Shown piece by piece: positions 1 through 7,386 of a stretch of 64,000 nucleotides of DNA. Origin of the DNA: UBA6059 sp964351595. Its GTDB lineage: Bacteria > Bacteroidota > Bacteroidia > Cytophagales > Cyclobacteriaceae. The notes under the pieces were generated by a model. It searched no databases and was not told where the DNA came from. It saw nothing but the letters and a program-made list of their open reading frames with translations. The stretch is from positions 1 to 64,000 of the forward strand of contig CAYGOT010000017.1 of the NCBI GenBank assembly GCA_964351595.1, written 5' to 3'. How positions within the stretch are numbered: the first letter of the stretch is position 1; each line of letters opens with the position of its first letter. The position numbers were made by a program, and so were the translations under genes.

Positions 1-9
1 AAAAGAAGT

Positions 10-83
10 GGGTTGTACTGGATTCGAACCAGCGACCCCCGCCCTGTCAAGGCGGTGCTCTGAACCAACTGAGCTAACAACCC
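10..83 (-). tRNA. tRNA-Val (GAC)
   Basis: Read on the minus strand, the 74 bases fold as a standard cloverleaf: a seven-pair acceptor stem (GGGTTGT with ACAACCC), a D arm containing TAGCTCAGTTGGT, a T arm with GGTTCGAATCC, and an anticodon stem CCGCC/GGCGG enclosing the loop TTGACAG. The anticodon is therefore GAC, which reads valine GUC codons. CCA is not encoded. On the plus strand the loop would read GTC, but the position of the T and D arms fixes the gene on the minus strand. Upstream (minus strand) TATCTTTA at about 127-134 is close to the Bacteroidota -7 box. Confidence 0.93.
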
Positions 84-282
84 TTCTTACTGGATGTAAA
101 GATAGTTGGCAATATGGAATTAGCATCGATTCAAGGCCATTTTAAGAGCCGAGATGATTACCTCCTGGTAAGTTATTATGATTCCTATGATAATCCCGGT
201 AGCTATTACTACACTGGATCTGCGATTTGCAGAGATGTGTCTTGAATGATTCATAGAGAAACGGGTTGTGTAAAAAAAGGAA

Positions 283-306
283 TAGGTGGCATGATCATGC
301 CACCTA
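283..306 (-). terminator. Terminator of the DUF1573 gene
   Basis: A perfect 24-base palindrome (TAGGTGGCATGA followed by its reverse complement) lies seven bases past the stop codon at 313. On the minus strand it is followed by TTCCTTTTTTTA, as in an intrinsic terminator. A loop-free palindrome must open a few central bases to form the hairpin. Confidence 0.75.
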
Positions 307-312
307 CAAAAA

Positions 313-690
313 TCACTCTACTGTGCCCCTTAGGCTCAGCTGTATCGGATCTCCTCCGGTATTGGCATAGACCATCACCGTTTTATTAAAAGGGCCACTT
401 TTCGCAGCGTTGTAAGTGGCTTCCACTGTACCCGTTGCGCCAGGTGCGATAGCACCATTTGTAAATGCAGCTACAGTACAACCACACCCGGCCTTCACCT
501 CAGAGATAACCAACGGTGCTTCTCCTTCATTAACAAATGTAAAGGTGGCAGTGGCAGGCACATTCAATTCAATGGCTCCAAAATCATGAATGGTCTTCTC
601 CCACATGAATTTTGCGCTAGCTGGGGCTTCCGCTAATGTGGCAAGGCCAATCAGTGAAAGCGCGAATAGAAATAGAATTTTAGTTTTCAT
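313..690 (-). CDS. DUF1573 exported protein
   Basis: The product is a 125-residue protein with a signal peptide (about residues 1-26, hydrophobic core LFLFALSLIGLATLA). It is followed by one DUF1573 domain, an immunoglobulin-like beta-sandwich common in Bacteroidota. The family signature is clear: an FGAI opening, FVNEGEAPLVI, the GCGC motif near residue 70, and IAPGATGTVEATY. It is probably periplasmic or outer-membrane associated. No enzymatic role is known and none is suggested here. It is monocistronic, ends in its own terminator, and lies divergent to the first sensor kinase. Confidence 0.85.
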   Translation of the reverse strand: MKTKILFLFALSLIGLATLAEAPASAKFMWEKTIHDFGAIELNVPATATFTFVNEGEAPLVISEVKAGCGCTVAAFTNGAIAPGATGTVEATYNAAKSGPFNKTVMVYANTGGDPIQLSLRGTVE

Positions 691-832
691 AATGTCTAAT
701 GTTTAGTTTGAAATAATGATCATCATGCATGAATGTTCCAAAGCTGCCAGCATCCCAGCGATTCTTCTGTTAATGAAATCCTAACATTTGTTAATGACTT
801 GTTAAAGCACCCTGACTGACAGCCGCTTTCTC

Positions 833-840
833 TAAATTTG
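833..840 (+). promoter_or_regulatory. -7 promoter element of kinase 1
   Basis: TAAATTTG matches the Bacteroidota -7 consensus TAnnTTTG exactly and ends only three bases before the ATG at 844. Transcription would start at or next to the start codon, giving a leaderless or nearly leaderless message. The -33 region (CCTG at 811-814) is only a partial match. Confidence 0.55.
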
Positions 841-843
841 GTC

Positions 844-2118
844 ATGTCTCGGAAAATGCTTCGACTCGTAATAGTATTGGCGACAGTCTCGCTTGCCGGG
901 ATACTCGCTACTCAGATTTTCTGGCTTAGACGAGCATTCGACCTTAGAGAGAAGCAGTTCACACTCAATGTCAACCTCGCGTTGAAGAACGTGGTGGAGT
1001 CCCTGTGCAACTACAATGGAAGTGATTACCCAGGCGATAACCCCGTGGAGCAACTGGGCTCGAACTACTTCATAGTTCGTACCAATAATATGATTGATCC
1101 CGGCATATTGGAGTACTTTCTTACGGCCGAGTTTGAAAAGCGCGCTATCGCAACAAGTTTTGAATATGGCATTTATGACTGTCGCGATGAGCAGATGGTT
1201 TATGGCAATTTTGTCAGCCTTGTCGATGATGAGACTACTCCTGCAGCGGTCACGGACTTCCCCGACCTATCGGAAAATGACTATTACTTTGGCGTATTCT
1301 TTCCAGAGCGACCTTTTGATCTTGCCGGACAGATGGGTATATGGACTTTCAGCACCCTCGTATTGATCATTGTGGTGGTTTTCTTCGCTTTTACGCTTTT
1401 TGTGATTTTCAGACAAAAGCGCCTATCGGAAATACAGCGGGACTTCATCAATAATATCACGCACGAGTTTAAAACCCCGATTTCGACGATTGCACTATCC
1501 GCCGACGTGCTCAAAGACCCTGATATTGTCAATAACCCCGAGCGACTGAGAAATTATGCCACGATCATCGAAAGTGAAAACTTAAGACTTAAAAATCAGG
1601 TAGAGAAAGTCCTGCAAGTGGCAAGTATCGATAGCGAAGAAATTGGTCTGAAGAAAGAGATTCTTAATGTGAAGGAGCTGATCGAAGAAGCATTGAGTAG
1701 AATATCGGTACCTCTGGAGAGCCGACAGGGAAAAATAGAATTGATCACCGAGGTAAAGGAAGCATTCATCAAAGCGGACAGGCTCCATATCACCAATATT
1801 ATTTTCAATCTCCTTGATAATGCCGTCAAGTACTCGGATTCCAGTCCTGACATTCTGGTAAGGATGACCGCTACCGCAAATGATACTAGCATTGAAGTCG
1901 AAGACAATGGGAAAGGGATCGCCAAAGAAGAACAGTCACGCATTTTCGAACGATTTTATCGCGTCTCTACGGGCAACCTTCATGATGTGAAGGGCTTTGG
2001 GATAGGACTAAACTATGTGAAAATCATAGTCCAGGCACATGGAGGAAAGATAGCTGTCTCGAGCAAGTTGGGTCATGGAAGCATGTTTAAGGTGACATTA
2101 CCATTATGGAAAGCATGA
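844..2118 (+). CDS. Membrane sensor histidine kinase (pair 1)
   Basis: The product is an inner-membrane sensor kinase of 424 residues from ATG 844; the TTG at 838 lies inside the promoter motif and is unlikely. A first membrane helix (about residues 8-28) is followed by a periplasmic sensor segment of about 130 residues without a recognised domain. A second helix lies at about 166-190, then HisKA with the phospho-acceptor in NNITHEFKTP (His207), then HATPase with the N box (NLLDNAVKYS), DNGKGI and GFGIGL. It overlaps the downstream regulator by four bases (ATGA), so the two are translationally coupled. It is paralogous to the kinase at 2873, sharing the H box and the FERFYRV stretch. Confidence 0.93.
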   Translation: MSRKMLRLVIVLATVSLAGILATQIFWLRRAFDLREKQFTLNVNLALKNVVESLCNYNGSDYPGDNPVEQLGSNYFIVRTNNMIDPGILEYFLTAEFEKRAIATSFEYGIYDCRDEQMVYGNFVSLVDDETTPAAVTDFPDLSENDYYFGVFFPERPFDLAGQMGIWTFSTLVLIIVVVFFAFTLFVIFRQKRLSEIQRDFINNITHEFKTPISTIALSADVLKDPDIVNNPERLRNYATIIESENLRLKNQVEKVLQVASIDSEEIGLKKEILNVKELIEEALSRISVPLESRQGKIELITEVKEAFIKADRLHITNIIFNLLDNAVKYSDSSPDILVRMTATANDTSIEVEDNGKGIAKEEQSRIFERFYRVSTGNLHDVKGFGIGLNYVKIIVQAHGGKIAVSSKLGHGSMFKVTLPLWKA

Positions 2119-2801
2119 AACAAATACTACTGGTGGAGGATGACGCCAACCTGGGGTTTGTTGTGAAAGACAATCTTCTCCAGCGGGGCTATGAGGTTGT
2201 ACATGTCGTGGATGGTGAGGCCGGTTGGACAGCTTACAGCCAGCGGAAGTTTGACCTTTGCCTTCTGGACGTGATGATGCCAAAACTTGATGGCTTCAAC
2301 CTTGCCCGACGTATGAGGGAGCAGAACCAGGACATTCCCATACTCTTTTTGACGGCTAAGTCGATGCTCGAGGATCGTCTGGAAGCTTTTGAGCTTGGGG
2401 CTGATGACTTCCTTACCAAGCCCTTCTCCATGGATGAATTAGTTATGCGCATGGAAGTTTTTCTTCGTCGCAGTATGGTCAGAGCTGAGTCTGCCACCCA
2501 ATCTTTTCGGCTGGGGGCAACTACTTTCCTTCCTGCAGAGTTGTGCCTACAAACGAATGGCGGCAAGCAGGGTCTGACGCAACGTGAAGCCGATCTGTTG
2601 CTATTCTTCTGTGCCAACAAAAACCAGGTCTTGAAGCGAGAGACCATTCTAAAGGCGATTTGGGGGGATGATGACTATTTTTTTGGCAGAAGTTTAGATG
2701 TATTTATCTCAAAGCTCCGAAAGTATTTGAAACAGGAGCCTACGATTAAAATCGTCAACTATCATGGTGTGGGCTTCAAGTTTGAAGTCACCGAAGCGTG
2801 A
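2115..2801 (+). CDS. OmpR-family response regulator (pair 1)
   Basis: The 228-residue product has an N-terminal receiver domain with the acidic pocket VEDD, phospho-acceptor Asp52 in LLDVMMP, Thr in FLTAKS and Lys in LTKPFS. A C-terminal winged-helix DNA-binding domain of the OmpR/PhoB type follows (LTQREADLLLFF, SLDVFISKLRKYL, YHGVGFKF). The ATG at 2115 forms ATGA with the kinase stop; an in-frame ATG at 2106 is possible but less attractive. It is expected to be phosphorylated by the kinase at 844. Target genes are not evident. Confidence 0.93.
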   Translation: MKQILLVEDDANLGFVVKDNLLQRGYEVVHVVDGEAGWTAYSQRKFDLCLLDVMMPKLDGFNLARRMREQNQDIPILFLTAKSMLEDRLEAFELGADDFLTKPFSMDELVMRMEVFLRRSMVRAESATQSFRLGATTFLPAELCLQTNGGKQGLTQREADLLLFFCANKNQVLKRETILKAIWGDDDYFFGRSLDVFISKLRKYLKQEPTIKIVNYHGVGFKFEVTEA

Positions 2802-2860
2802 CACGTAAGACCACTGTTGTTAAAAAAGGTTAATTCCATATCTTGAGCCTCATTCACGCG

Positions 2861-2868
2861 TAAATTTG
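2861..2868 (+). promoter_or_regulatory. -7 promoter element of kinase 2
   Basis: TAAATTTG, identical to the element before the first kinase, ends four bases before the ATG at 2873. A TTG at 2843-2845 is a candidate -33 element, but its 15-base spacing is shorter than the usual 19-21. Confidence 0.55.
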
Positions 2869-2872
2869 AGGC

Positions 2873-4519
2873 ATGAGTATTCAAAAAATCCGTTGGATCA
2901 TCGGGCTGATGAGCTTTGCTTTGCTTGGCCTGATCTACTTTCAGTTCTACTGGATTGATAGTGTACTCAAGGCAAATGAAGAGCGATTCAAAAGCGATGT
3001 ACGTGAAGCACTCAGGATTGTGACATTGAAGCTGGAGAAGCAAGAAGTACTTGATGTCACTTTTGATAACCTAAAGACAACCTTCCAATGGCAGAGAACC
3101 AACGATAGCAGAGAGATCGAGCTGATCGAAAGCACCTTTGAGAAGCGCATTCTCAATGCCTCTGATATTGACCCGGTAGGAGAGGTTGATTCAATGGCAG
3201 ATATTAGCAGCCAAAAGGTTTTGTTCAGTATCACGGATGGGGCTACTGATATAGCACCACATATTGATCATGTGAAGGCCATGGCAGGGTTGGAAAACGA
3301 AGATGATGGCTCTAGGCGCAATGTATATTTTAAGAAGCAAATTGACTCGGTAGGATTTGCCTCTTTGAAGCTCCAAAAGGAACTGCAGAAAGTCGCTAAT
3401 AAGTCTGAGATGGTTCAAGTCGTCATCCACGAACTTCTTACCAATGACCGAACTATCGAAAAACGAATAAGCGAAGAAGCACTTGACTCATTGCTCCGAA
3501 TGGAGCTGAGGAGTAAGGGGATAGATATCTATTTTGAATTTGCTGTACTTGATCCCACCGAACCGCGGTTGATACTATCATCTGTCGATCAACCTGAGCC
3601 CCCACCTGTGCTCATGGAGACGGAGCTACGTGCGAGCCTTTTTCCGAACGATATACTGGGAGAGAGCAGTTTGCTACTCATCAACTTTCCAGATCAGAAG
3701 GAGTACTTGTTTAGGAAAATATGGCTGACGTTATCCTCTTCAGCATTTTTGATCCTCGTGATTATTTTTTGCTTTGGTTATGCCATCCACACCATATTAC
3801 GGCAGAAGAAGCTTTCTGAAATCAAGAATGATTTCATCAACAATATGACCCATGAATTCAAGACGCCAATTTCGACAGTTTCTCTGGCCTGTGAGGCGCT
3901 CCAGGATACAGAGGTGAATACAAGTCCCGGATTGATGGAGCGTTATGTAGGAATTATCAATGACGAGAACAAGCGCCTGGGACAGCAAGTGGAAAAAGTG
4001 CTGCAGATGGCAGTGATTGAGCGCAAGGACTTCAAGTTAAAGCCTGAGCTGCTAGATATCCACGGTATTATTGACAAGGCGATTGAGAACATCAAAATTC
4101 AGGTAGAGAAAAGGGACGGAAGTATCCTCTTTCAGGGCCAGGCACTGCATACGCAGCTGTATGCTGATGAGATGCACCTGACCAATATCATATACAACCT
4201 GCTCGACAATGCTAACAAATACAGTAACGACAAGCCAAAAATAACGGTCAGCACTATTGACAATACCGAAGGCATTAAGATTGCGGTAGCGGATCAAGGT
4301 ATTGGGATGTCCAGGGATCAGCAGTCTCGCATCTTCGAGCGATTTTATCGAGTGCCTACCGGCAATATCCATGACGTCAAGGGGTTTGGACTTGGGCTGG
4401 CTTATGTACGTCGCATCGTCAACGCACACGGGGGTGACATCACCGTCAGTAGTAAGCCTAACGAAGGTAGTACCTTCGAGATATTTCTACCATTTGAGCA
4501 GCAATATGAAGAGCATTAA
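2873..4519 (+). CDS. Membrane sensor histidine kinase (pair 2)
   Basis: The 548-residue product has membrane helices at about 8-27 and 285-305, which bracket a long periplasmic sensor region of about 250 residues, roughly twice that of the first kinase. HisKA follows with NNMTHEFKTP (His327), then HATPase with NLLDNANKYS, DQGIGM and GFGLGL. The catalytic half is clearly paralogous to the kinase at 844 while the sensor half differs in length and sequence. This suggests duplication of the kinase/regulator pair followed by change of stimulus. Its 3' end overlaps the next regulator by 14 bases. Confidence 0.93.
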   Translation: MSIQKIRWIIGLMSFALLGLIYFQFYWIDSVLKANEERFKSDVREALRIVTLKLEKQEVLDVTFDNLKTTFQWQRTNDSREIELIESTFEKRILNASDIDPVGEVDSMADISSQKVLFSITDGATDIAPHIDHVKAMAGLENEDDGSRRNVYFKKQIDSVGFASLKLQKELQKVANKSEMVQVVIHELLTNDRTIEKRISEEALDSLLRMELRSKGIDIYFEFAVLDPTEPRLILSSVDQPEPPPVLMETELRASLFPNDILGESSLLLINFPDQKEYLFRKIWLTLSSSAFLILVIIFCFGYAIHTILRQKKLSEIKNDFINNMTHEFKTPISTVSLACEALQDTEVNTSPGLMERYVGIINDENKRLGQQVEKVLQMAVIERKDFKLKPELLDIHGIIDKAIENIKIQVEKRDGSILFQGQALHTQLYADEMHLTNIIYNLLDNANKYSNDKPKITVSTIDNTEGIKIAVADQGIGMSRDQQSRIFERFYRVPTGNIHDVKGFGLGLAYVRRIVNAHGGDITVSSKPNEGSTFEIFLPFEQQYEEH

Positions 4520-5204
4520 AATACTGGTCGTGGAGGATGACCCCAATCTAGGTCAGATACTTAAAGAGTACCTGGATCTAAAAGGGTATGCTACAGAATT
4601 AGCCGCTGACGGGGAAGCTGGGTTGCGTCGGTTTGAAACAGGGAATTTTGATTTTTGCATTCTGGACATCATGATGCCAAAAAAAGATGGGTTTACCCTG
4701 GCTAAGGAAATAAGACAGCAGGATAAAGAAATTCCGATCATTTTTTTGACTGCCAAGTCGATGAAAGAAGATACAATTGCCGGTCTTAAAGTGGGAGCTG
4801 ATGATTACCTCACTAAGCCGTTTAGCATGGAGGAGCTTTTGCTAAGAATCAAGGCGATCATGCGCAGAACAAAGGATAAACAAGAGCAGCGCACTTTCGA
4901 GCCGCAGCAGTTTACCATGGGGGATTGCACATTCAACTATGACCATTTGTTGCTAAAGACGCCTGTGCGAGAGATCAAGTTAACCGCCAAGGAAAGTGAC
5001 TTACTTCGGGTTTTTTGTAAAAATCTCAATCATACTGTCGACCGTAGCATCTTCCTCAAGGAAGTTTGGAAAGACGACTCGTACTTCAACGCACGGAGCA
5101 TGGATGTGTACATAGCAAAACTCCGGAAGTATTTAAAAGATGACACCACTTTACAAATTTTAACTGTGCATGGACAAGGATTTAAGCTTGTAACTTTGCC
5201 ATAA
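4506..5204 (+). CDS. OmpR-family response regulator (pair 2)
   Basis: The 232-residue regulator begins at the ATG at 4506, inside the 3' end of the kinase gene. An in-frame extension back to 4302 is open but only shadows the kinase coding sequence. The receiver has VEDD, Asp54 in ILDIMMP, FLTAKS and LTKPFS. The C-terminal winged helix carries LTAKESDLLRVF and SMDVYIAKLRKYL. It closely resembles the regulator at 2115, so cross-talk between the pairs is conceivable. Confidence 0.93.
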   Translation: MKSIKILVVEDDPNLGQILKEYLDLKGYATELAADGEAGLRRFETGNFDFCILDIMMPKKDGFTLAKEIRQQDKEIPIIFLTAKSMKEDTIAGLKVGADDYLTKPFSMEELLLRIKAIMRRTKDKQEQRTFEPQQFTMGDCTFNYDHLLLKTPVREIKLTAKESDLLRVFCKNLNHTVDRSIFLKEVWKDDSYFNARSMDVYIAKLRKYLKDDTTLQILTVHGQGFKLVTLP

Positions 5205-5251
5205 GATTTGTATTTTACTAATTCGCCCAAAGAGAAATCCGCCGCTCTAAG

Positions 5252-5281
5252 TTGAAATCAGTTCAATATGATTTTCATTTG
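5252..5281 (+). promoter_or_regulatory. Promoter of the HisA-like gene
   Basis: TTG at 5252-5254 and TTCATTTG at 5274-5281 are separated by 19 bases, the spacing of Bacteroidota -33/-7 elements; the -7 box has one mismatch (A to T at its second base). It predicts an untranslated leader of about 60 bases. Confidence 0.4.
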
Positions 5282-5343
5282 CGCTAGTGAACTCATAGGC
5301 TCAAAAAAGACGTTTTAACAAAAAATCATCAAGACAATCAGTA

Positions 5344-6069
5344 ATGAAAATTGTACCATCCATATCAGTCATAAATAATAGAAGTGTCAGACTCACCAAG
5401 GGTGATTTTGACAATGAAAAGGCTTATAAGGATAGTCCGATTGATGTTGCTCGTCAGTTTGAGGAGCATGGTATTGATAGAATACACTTTGTAGATCTAG
5501 ATGGGGCAAAGAAAGGCGCTCCGGTGAACTATCATGCGCTGGAGATGATCGCTAATTTCACCAAACTAAAGATTAACTATTCCGGAGGTATTCACACTGA
5601 CGGAGATCTTAGAAAGGTGTTCGAGCACGGAGCAGAAAGCGTTACTTCAGCAACGATAGCTGTATATAATAAGCAACTATTCGCTGACTGGCTGATGTCC
5701 TACGGTCGCCAAAAGATAGCGCTGGGAGCCGACGTGCTCGACGGCCACTTAAGAGTGGGCGGATGGCAAAAAGACACAAAAATCGAGCTATTCGATCACA
5801 TTCGATATTTTCACGAAAGGGGACTTAGGTTTCTAAAAACAACTGACATATCTCGAGATGGGTCAATGGAAGGCCCGGCTTTCGATCTTTATGAGAGTAT
5901 TCTGAAAGAATTCCCGAGTCTCAGCCTTTTTGCTAGTGGTGGTGTGCGCTCAATAGATGATATTAAGAAGCTAGCAGACATTGGCGTCTATGGAGTAGTG
6001 TTTGGCAAGGCTTATTACGAAGGAAAGATAAGCTTGAAGGAGCTAGATCAATTCATCGCCGTACAGTAG
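5344..6069 (+). CDS. Orphan HisA-family isomerase paralogue
   Basis: The 241-residue (beta/alpha)8 protein belongs to the HisA/HisF superfamily and is closest to HisA (ProFAR isomerase, histidine biosynthesis). HisA-like features are VDLDGAKKG, GGIHTDGDLRKVF, the second catalytic aspartate (Asp130 in LGADVLDG), TTDISRDG around Thr167, ASGGVRS and VFGKAYYEGKI. The first strand reads VPSISVINN where HisA has VPAIDLxxG, so the general catalytic Asp8 is Ser8 and the following glycine is Asn. No other his gene is nearby. It may have lost ProFAR isomerase activity or act on another sugar phosphate; the change could also be tolerated. Fold and family are certain, the reaction is not. Confidence 0.8.
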   Translation: MKIVPSISVINNRSVRLTKGDFDNEKAYKDSPIDVARQFEEHGIDRIHFVDLDGAKKGAPVNYHALEMIANFTKLKINYSGGIHTDGDLRKVFEHGAESVTSATIAVYNKQLFADWLMSYGRQKIALGADVLDGHLRVGGWQKDTKIELFDHIRYFHERGLRFLKTTDISRDGSMEGPAFDLYESILKEFPSLSLFASGGVRSIDDIKKLADIGVYGVVFGKAYYEGKISLKELDQFIAVQ

Positions 6070-6086
6070 TAGAAACAACACGGCAC

Positions 6087-6107
6087 AAAAAAAGGGCTAT
6101 TCGCCCT
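6087..6107 (-). terminator. Terminator downstream of the small exported protein
   Basis: On the minus strand AGGGC-GAATA-GCCCT is followed directly by a run of T's (A's at 6087-6093 on the plus strand). It lies about 28 bases past the stop at 6135, between two convergent genes. Confidence 0.65.
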
Positions 6108-6134
6108 CACTCACTTTAATACCAATTTGAAGTC

Positions 6135-6434
6135 CTATTCCTCAGCAATAGCTGTCTTATTCTCGGAGACAGGATCCATATCTCCATACTTCACTTTGTA
6201 TACCATGTAGAATAGGAAGTTGTACTTGCTAATTGAGTGAAAACTTGAGTCGGTCTGCGACTTGTTCTTGACAGTGGTGTACTCTGCCTCCTCTAGTTTC
6301 TCTTCTTTTTCGTTCTTATCACTTTGCGTATCCTCAGTCCCGGTTTTTTTATCCTCTTTTGTACCATCTGCGAAGGCAGTGCTTGCACTGATGAAAGAGA
6401 TTAGAAATACGAAAGACAGAAGTTTTTTAACCAT
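6135..6434 (-). CDS. Small exported hypothetical protein
   Basis: The best start is the ATG at 6434, which gives a 99-residue protein opening with MVKKLLSFVFLISFISASTA and a signal peptidase site near AFA-DG. An open extension to 6533 would put 33 unlikely residues ahead of the signal peptide. The mature part begins with a very polar low-complexity segment rich in Lys, Glu, Asp and Thr (about residues 24-60), then a short tail with FLFYMVYKVKYG. No family is recognised. It is followed by an intrinsic terminator and is transcribed divergently from the GNAT gene. Confidence 0.55.
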   Translation of the reverse strand: MVKKLLSFVFLISFISASTAFADGTKEDKKTGTEDTQSDKNEKEEKLEEAEYTTVKNKSQTDSSFHSISKYNFLFYMVYKVKYGDMDPVSENKTAIAEE

Positions 6435-6513
6435 AAGTGCGAATTCGTAATAGGAAACGAATATAGCTAAAAATTGTTTAATTACTTCGAGTATTCCTTT
6501 AACATATTTCCTT

Positions 6514-7386
6514 TTGTACAAAGAAAAACCCATTCATATACGTTTATTGGCACTAGCCGATTTATCGCAGCTTTATTATACTTTTTTGGAGGCCTTTAGT
6601 GACTACAGTATAGACATGAGTTTGGGTCAGAAGGCATTCGAGCGTAGGATGCTCAATAAGCTGAGTATCGAATGGCCCTTATCTGTTGGCGCTTTTTCAG
6701 GTGTTAAGATGGTAGGCTTCATCGTCCATACCTCCAACAACTACCAAAATGAGCGTTATGCATACAACGGTGGTACAGGAGTAATACCTGAGTACAGGGG
6801 TTTGAATTTGACGGAGCACATGTATAGTCGGGCTATCAGGCAGATGCAAGAGCACGGCATCCAGAAATGCGTACTTGAGGTAATTGACACTAATTCGAAT
6901 GCGATTAAAGCTTACCAGAAGGTAGGATTTCAAAAAAAGCGAATTCTTAGATGCTACAAGTTGGTAGGGAGCATTGTTGCTGCTACGAATCACGCAGAAA
7001 GGTACTTTGTTGATACTTTAGATAAGAGAGGCCTTGAAGCCTTGCCGGAACTGACAGTTCCGAGTTTTATGGACACCTGGGATCAGCTTACCAGAAACAG
7101 TGCCCACGAAAAGATGCTCCGAATTTATGATCAGGACGAAACATTGAAAGGGTATGCCATCTTTCAACCTGATAATGGCAGGATCGCCAGGCTCTGGGTG
7201 CGTGACAAGGATAGGAGGAATGGGATTGGAAGATTGCTCCTATCTACCATAGCAAGCAAATGTCCAAACAAGTCACTCACTGTGATCAATGTAGATGAAA
7301 ATGACCAGGCCGCATATCAATTTTTGATAGCTTGTGGTTTTGAAAATCAGATCAACCAATGGGAGATGATACTGGAAATAAACTGA
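6514..7386 (+). CDS. Tandem GNAT-family acetyltransferase
   Basis: The product of about 290 residues contains two GNAT folds. In the first (about residues 8-150), GGTGVIPEYRGLNLTEHMY is the acetyl-CoA-binding motif A and NSNAIKAYQKVGFQ is motif B. In the second (about 195-290), LWVRDKDRRNGIGRLLL and NDQAAYQFLIACGF play the same roles. The start is uncertain: there is no ATG before residue 40, so TTG 6514 is taken, but a promoter-like TCCTTTTG overlaps it. The gene overlaps murF-alr by 28 bases, suggesting co-translation. The acceptor substrate is unknown; a cell-wall amine is a guess from context only. Confidence 0.8.
   Translation: MYKEKPIHIRLLALADLSQLYYTFLEAFSDYSIDMSLGQKAFERRMLNKLSIEWPLSVGAFSGVKMVGFIVHTSNNYQNERYAYNGGTGVIPEYRGLNLTEHMYSRAIRQMQEHGIQKCVLEVIDTNSNAIKAYQKVGFQKKRILRCYKLVGSIVAATNHAERYFVDTLDKRGLEALPELTVPSFMDTWDQLTRNSAHEKMLRIYDQDETLKGYAIFQPDNGRIARLWVRDKDRRNGIGRLLLSTIASKCPNKSLTVINVDENDQAAYQFLIACGFENQINQWEMILEIN

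Noticed and set aside
10..83. tRNA-Asp (GTC)
   Set aside because: GTC appears only on the plus strand; the order of the T and D arms shows the gene is on the minus strand, giving anticodon GAC.
114..245. A 43-codon frame (MELASIQGHFKSRDDY...) between the tRNA and the DUF1573 gene
   Set aside because: It overlaps the probable tRNA promoter on the other strand, has no promoter-like box of its own and no recognisable family.
4302..4505. 68-codon N-terminal extension of the second response regulator
   Set aside because: It only reads the kinase coding sequence in another frame; the receiver domain starts at the ATG at 4506.
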